A program made the position numbers and the translations under genes. This document shows positions 5,938 to 7,611 of a DNA stretch of 7,611 nt, piece by piece (within the stretch, counting starts at the first letter, position 1; each line of letters opens with the position of its first letter). The DNA lies in assembly GCA_944385305.1 (NCBI GenBank), contig CALWWS010000218.1, forward strand, positions 1 through 7,611, given 5' to 3'. Origin of the DNA: an uncultured Oscillospiraceae bacterium. Lineage in GTDB: Bacteria > Bacillota > Clostridia > Oscillospirales > Oscillospiraceae. The notes under the pieces were generated by a model that worked only from the letters and a program-made list of their open reading frames with translations, did not search any database and had not been told where the DNA came from.

Positions 5938-7212
5938 TCATGCCTGGCCCAGGCCCTTGGCGGCGCTGTGATAGATGGGCTTCCACTCCACCCGGCGCAC
6001 CAGGGCGGCCAGGGAGATGGGGATGTAGGTGAACATGAACAGGGGGAAGGTGAACAGGTACCCCAGCTTCTGATACCAGCGGGCCCGGATCTGCCCCCAC
6101 TCGGAGAGCACGGTGATCAGCCCGTAGAGGAACAGGCCCGCGTAGAAGTTGACCAGGGCGCCCAGGATAAACTCCACGGTGGTGTCAAAGATCCGATCCG
6201 CCCAGTAGGGGGGCTGGGTGAGGCAGGCGGTGAGGATGATGGCGTTGAACACCACCAGCAGCAGGGTGAGCAGCATGCCGGGAGCCACGGTCATGAGCAT
6301 GTCGTAGCAGGAGGTGCCCCGGTACCCGGGGCGCAGGCAGCCCCGCAGCAGGGACAGGCCGTACTTCACATCCACCTGGTAAAAGCCCTTGCTCCAGCGC
6401 AGGCGCTGATCCCAGGACTGGCGGAAGGTGGTGGGCTGCTCGTCGTACACCACCGCCTTGTGGCAGTAGCCGATGCGCTTGCCCTGTACGGCGCAGTGGA
6501 CGGAGAACTGGATGTCCTCGGTGAGCAGGTGGAAGGGCCAGCCCCCGTTCTCCCGGATGAGGGCGGCGGACACCAGAAAGCCGGTGCCCGACACGGCGCA
6601 GTTGGTGCCCAGCAGCATCCGGGGCAGGTTGAGGAAGCGGGCCTCCCGGAGGAACCACACCGAGTACCCGGCGGAGATCCAGTTGTCCCCGAAATTCTTG
6701 GAGTTGCGGTAGCAGGTCACCGCGTCGTAGCCCTTGCGGAAGGTCTTGTTCATCTCGCAGACGAAGTTGGGGTCCACCAGATTGTCCGCGTCGAAGATCA
6801 GGTAGGCGTCGTAGCCGTCCCGCCCCTCCGCCCTGAGCCGGCGGAAGAGGTAGTCCATGGCATACCCCTTGCCCTTATGTACCTGGTCGAAGCGCTCATA
6901 TACAAAGGCCCCCGCCTCCCGGGCGGTTCGGGCGGTGGCGTCGGTGCAGTTGTCGGCCACCACGTAGATATCCAGCAGCTCTGACGGGTAGTTCTGGGCC
7001 CGCAGGCTGGCGATGAGCTGCCCGATCACCGCCTGCTCGTTGCGGGCGGCGATGACGGCGGCGTAGCGGCCCGGGGGGCAGGGGGCGCTCCCCTCGCCCA
7101 GGCGGCGGCGCACCAGCCCCACCAGCAGGTAAAAGCCCTGATAGAGATAGGCCACGGTGAGCACCACCGCCACCACCCAGTTGATGTGCTCCACAAAGCG
7201 CAGCATATGCAT
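5938..7212 (-). CDS. Membrane-bound family 2 glycosyltransferase (processive synthase type)
   Basis: This 424-residue GT2 enzyme (COG1215 type) probably transfers sugars from a nucleotide-sugar to a cell-envelope glycan at the membrane. One transmembrane segment lies at about 11-33. The catalytic domain follows with AARNE (55-59), D87 in VADNC, the DxD motif DAD (141-143), TED with catalytic-base D233 (231-233), and QRLRW (269-273), the QxxRW motif typical of processive enzymes such as cellulose, hyaluronan and poly-GlcNAc synthases. Further hydrophobic segments lie at about 306-331, 344-366 and 383-407, and the end WKPIYH (410-415) is common in this family. The ATG at 7212 is chosen because GGAAGGGAG (7223-7231) lies 10 nt upstream; an ATG at 7206 is possible, and an in-frame TTG at 7281 falls in the promoter. 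The sugar and product are unknown; no neighbouring exopolysaccharide genes are visible. Confidence 0.92.
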   Translation of the reverse strand: MHMLRFVEHINWVVAVVLTVAYLYQGFYLLVGLVRRRLGEGSAPCPPGRYAAVIAARNEQAVIGQLIASLRAQNYPSELLDIYVVADNCTDATARTAREAGAFVYERFDQVHKGKGYAMDYLFRRLRAEGRDGYDAYLIFDADNLVDPNFVCEMNKTFRKGYDAVTCYRNSKNFGDNWISAGYSVWFLREARFLNLPRMLLGTNCAVSGTGFLVSAALIRENGGWPFHLLTEDIQFSVHCAVQGKRIGYCHKAVVYDEQPTTFRQSWDQRLRWSKGFYQVDVKYGLSLLRGCLRPGYRGTSCYDMLMTVAPGMLLTLLLVVFNAIILTACLTQPPYWADRIFDTTVEFILGALVNFYAGLFLYGLITVLSEWGQIRARWYQKLGYLFTFPLFMFTYIPISLAALVRRVEWKPIYHSAAKGLGQA

Positions 7213-7253
7213 AAAACCGGCACTCCCTTCCGGCGGTAATCTTCTGCTGGTGT

Positions 7254-7281
7254 ATGATAGCACGCCGGAAAAAGAAAACAA
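7254..7281 (-). promoter_or_regulatory. Promoter of the glycosyltransferase gene
   Basis: On the minus strand, -10 TATCAT (7259-7254) is preceded by TGC, an extended -10. A weak -35, TTGTTT (7281-7276), lies 16 bp upstream. The start would be near 7247, giving a leader of about 35 nt. The -10 hexamer is identical to that of the nrdD promoter. Confidence 0.6.
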
Positions 7282-7297
7282 GGTCTTTTCCTGTCAT

Positions 7298-7316
7298 TTA
7301 AGAAAAGATTAAGAAA
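7298..7316 (-). promoter_or_regulatory. Tandem direct repeat, possible activator operator
   Basis: On the minus strand TTTCTTAA occurs twice exactly (7316-7309 and 7305-7298) with an 11-bp period, about one helical turn. It lies 17 bp upstream of the weak -35 of the glycosyltransferase promoter. Direct repeats with 11-bp spacing upstream of a weak -35 are the arrangement used by OmpR/PhoB-family response regulators. The regulator is unknown, and the AT-rich setting makes chance possible. Confidence 0.35.
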
Positions 7317-7342
7317 CAGCTTCCACAAACTGCAAGAAAAGA

Positions 7343-7381
7343 CAATTGGCTGCACATCCTCTGGGGATGTACAGCCAATTG
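7343..7381 (-). terminator. Intrinsic terminator of argS
   Basis: A long hairpin forms from a 10-bp stem (7343-7352 with 7372-7381, arm CAATTGGCTG), one mismatch, and a further 6-bp stem (7354-7359 with 7365-7370), with a 5-nt loop. On the minus strand it is followed by TCTTTTCTT. It begins about 12 nt after the argS stop codon. Confidence 0.88.
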
Positions 7382-7392
7382 GACTGACTCAA

Positions 7393-7611
7393 TTACATTT
7401 TCTCCGGGGCGGACACGCCGATGAGGCCCAGGCCGTTGGCGATGACGGAGCGCACGCTGTCGGCCAGCTTGAGCCGGGCGCTGCGCACGCCGGGCTCCTC
7501 CCCCATGATGCGGCAGGCGTTGTAGAACCGGTGGAAGTCGCCCGAGAGCTGGAGGAGATAGCGGTTGATGTGGGAGGGGTCGTAGTCCCGGGCGGCCAGG
7601 TGGATCACCTC
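7393..7611 (-). CDS. argS: Arginyl-tRNA synthetase, C-terminal end only
   Basis: The last 72 codons of a gene that enters from the right edge, ending with TAA at 7393-7395. The visible part is the C-terminal end of the DALR anticodon-binding helical domain of class I arginyl-tRNA synthetase, which charges tRNA-Arg in the cytoplasm. YLLQLSGDFHRFYNACRI, ARLKLADSVRSVIANGL and the terminal GLIGVSAPEKM are typical of ArgS, whose chains usually end in a LGV-APERM-like sequence. The catalytic domain and start are outside the window. It is followed by its own terminator, so the glycosyltransferase is a separate unit. Confidence 0.93.
   Translation of the reverse strand, partial: EVIHLAARDYDPSHINRYLLQLSGDFHRFYNACRIMGEEPGVRSARLKLADSVRSVIANGLGLIGVSAPEKM

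Noticed and set aside
5641..6984. A 447-codon plus-strand open frame across the element and the glycosyltransferase
   Set aside because: It is antisense to the glycosyltransferase, which carries all GT2 motifs; the predicted protein is low-complexity, with no recognisable domain.
7213..7281. Longer start (TTG at 7281) for the glycosyltransferase
   Set aside because: The extra 23 codons run through the predicted -10 and the ribosome binding site at 7223-7231, and the resulting N-terminus lacks family similarity.
1..7611. CRISPR array, prophage, toxin-antitoxin or defence system
   Set aside because: No regularly spaced repeats, no integrase or phage proteins, and no small paired genes were seen; the genes are housekeeping functions with clear families.

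Overview
This is a GC-rich window (about two thirds G+C by eye) in which all six recognisable genes lie on the minus strand. They are separated by short AT-rich promoter islands and strong hairpins. Class III (oxygen-sensitive) ribonucleotide reductase, AGGAG-type ribosome binding sites, sigma-A-type promoters and protein sequence style together suggest a strictly anaerobic, high-GC member of the Clostridia, probably an Oscillospiraceae gut bacterium of the Flavonifractor/Intestinimonas/Pseudoflavonifractor type. That placement is inference; nothing in the window fixes the species.

In transcription order (right to left): the C-terminal 72 residues of arginyl-tRNA synthetase (argS), ending in a strong terminator; a promoter, with a possible direct-repeat operator upstream, driving a membrane-bound family 2 glycosyltransferase; a 199-bp structured, non-coding, transposon-like element (5739-5937) inserted exactly at the stop codon of the glycosyltransferase, followed by a second terminator; a homocysteine S-methyltransferase with an unusual 115-residue C-terminal extension, its own promoter and terminator; then an apparent operon nrdD - nrdG - Nudix CoA pyrophosphatase - tRNA1(Val) adenine-N6 methyltransferase, the last running off the left edge.

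The nrdD-nrdG pair makes deoxynucleotides anaerobically: NrdG, a radical SAM enzyme, installs the glycyl radical (predicted Gly748) on NrdD. The promoter region of nrdD carries a good NrdR box (4247-4262) downstream of a near-consensus promoter, and a weaker possible box over the -10, so repression by NrdR is likely. A perfect 22-bp palindrome with a T-run sits between nrdD and nrdG, probably limiting nrdG expression or stabilising nrdD mRNA. Nudix and methyltransferase genes are coupled by an ATGA stop/start overlap.

I do not see an exotic defence, CRISPR or secretion system; the coding content is housekeeping. The parts most worth a second look are the MITE-like element, the regulatory architecture of the nrd operon, the C-terminal domain of the homocysteine methyltransferase, and the direct repeat upstream of the glycosyltransferase promoter.
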